From contig CANMFX010000001.1 in NCBI GenBank assembly GCA_947497315.1, positions 744,001 to 808,000 of the forward strand: a DNA stretch of 64,000 bases. The letters are read 5' to 3'. Of this stretch, positions 63,480 through 64,000 are shown one piece after another. The notes beneath the pieces are model-generated. The model saw only the letters and a program-made list of their open reading frames with translations. It searched no databases and was not told where the DNA came from. The DNA is from an uncultured Sphingomonadaceae bacterium (lineage in GTDB: Bacteria; Pseudomonadota; Alphaproteobacteria; Sphingomonadales; Sphingomonadaceae). The position numbers and the translations under genes were made by a program. Within the stretch, counting starts at the first letter, position 1; the number at the start of each line of letters is the position of its first letter.

Positions 63480-63562
63480 GAAGCATTCTTACAGGCCGTA
63501 TTGCAATCTCATCACCGCGGCTCTGAACAGTCTGCAGAACATGAATATGGTGGGCATGAGGA

Positions 63563-64000
63563 GTGGCAGATACTCCATCCTTATATTTTGGCGGGACCGG
63601 TTTTCCCGAACGCCATTTGCGCAATATATTGGAAGCGCGCGTCCATGCTGTTCCGCCGGGCGGAGAGATTGTCTGGACTACCTATTATTTCCGTGATCGG
63701 GAACTGGCAAAGGCCCTTGTAAAAGCTGCTGAGCGCGGTGTGCAGGTCTACATCCTTATGGAAGCCGAACCGCGATACGCCGGTGCGAATGACAATGTTA
63801 TTGCCATTCTGAAAAGTAATATGCATTTGCCGGGCCTGACATTGAGCCTCTGGAACTCAGTTCTGTCCAAAAAGCTGGCGGCGCATCTGCACAGCAAGAT
63901 TTACTGGTTCTCGCATCCTGTACCAACGGCATTTGTCGGCTCTTTCAACCCGTCAACCGATATACCGGAGGATGAAGCGATCATTGCGGCCATTGGTGAT
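63563..64000 (+). CDS. Phospholipase-D-like protein, N-terminal part
   Basis: A frame opens with GTG at 63563 directly after an in-frame stop and runs off the right edge (146 codons). It reads MADTPSLYFGGTGFPERHL and then an Rossmann-like GGEIVWTTYYFRDRELAKAL. The block HLHSKIYWFSHP with a downstream FVGSFNPSTD matches the HxK...GSxN catalytic motif of the phospholipase D superfamily. It may be a cardiolipin synthase-like or nuclease member. The Shine-Dalgarno sequence (GGTGGG) is only fair, so the start is moderately sure. Confidence 0.8.
   Translation, partial: MADTPSLYFGGTGFPERHLRNILEARVHAVPPGGEIVWTTYYFRDRELAKALVKAAERGVQVYILMEAEPRYAGANDNVIAILKSNMHLPGLTLSLWNSVLSKKLAAHLHSKIYWFSHPVPTAFVGSFNPSTDIPEDEAIIAAIGD

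Overview
The window reads as core chromosome of an alphaproteobacterium, most likely of the order Sphingomonadales (Sphingopyxis/Sphingorhabdus-like). This is an inference from gene orders typical of that group (lnt-metK-trmB; aroA-small membrane protein-cmk-rpsA-ihfB; mutY / DUF721-DsbA-like-smc), a Suv3-like helicase followed by an S4 protein, FdxA and CarD, and a perfect CtrA-type site. There is no rRNA, CRISPR array, transposase or prophage. Two tRNA genes are present: Leu(UAA) and Ala(GGC).

Layout. 1-5.6 kb: a divergent partial secreted protein, then lnt, metK, trmB, a predicted metal-dependent hydrolase and an acetyltransferase. 5.7-12.3 kb: rplU-rpmA with a strong terminator, two small lipoproteins, the tight hemB-GNAT-GNAT-gamma-carbonic-anhydrase-like operon, and an M23 peptidase. 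12.4-17 kb: Suv3-like helicase, S4 protein, fdxA, a structured intergenic repeat and carD. 17-24 kb: a spore-coat-U (Csu-like, archaic) chaperone-usher pilus locus with two pilin genes, a hairpin attenuator, chaperone, usher, two-domain tip candidate and a further small subunit. A CtrA-like site lies about 100 bp upstream of the first gene. 24-31 kb: tRNA-Leu, ihfB, rpsA, cmk, aroA, tRNA-Ala, and a GIY-YIG gene overlapping an HI0933-type flavoprotein that seems to start at CTG. 31-37.8 kb: DEAD-box helicase, YaiI-like protein, secreted P-domain/DUF11 protein, rsmE and ubiA. 37.9-44.4 kb: three oxidoreductases in a row, an internally deleted pseudogene, two VOC proteins divergent from soxR across a near-perfect SoxR operator, and a secreted alpha/beta hydrolase. 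44.5-56.5 kb: smc, paired thioredoxin-fold DsbA-like proteins, DUF721, mutY, a serine beta-lactamase-like hydrolase, nudC, GNAT, diguanylate cyclase and an HTH protein. 56.5-62.4 kb: repeats, then an esterase, two nucleotidyltransferases, a flippase, a HIT protein and a CDP-alcohol phosphatidyltransferase, which together look like a polar-lipid or phosphodiester pathway. 62.7-64 kb: sdhB and a partial phospholipase-D-like gene.

The points most worth a second look are the covarying intergenic repeat (two loci, three units), the CDP-alcohol/nucleotidyltransferase cluster, the CTG-start flavoprotein, the SoxR-controlled VOC pair and the CtrA-linked pilus locus. Functions come from reading motifs; no database search was run. 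Many starts were moved inward from the longest possible frame using Shine-Dalgarno spacing and family N-termini.
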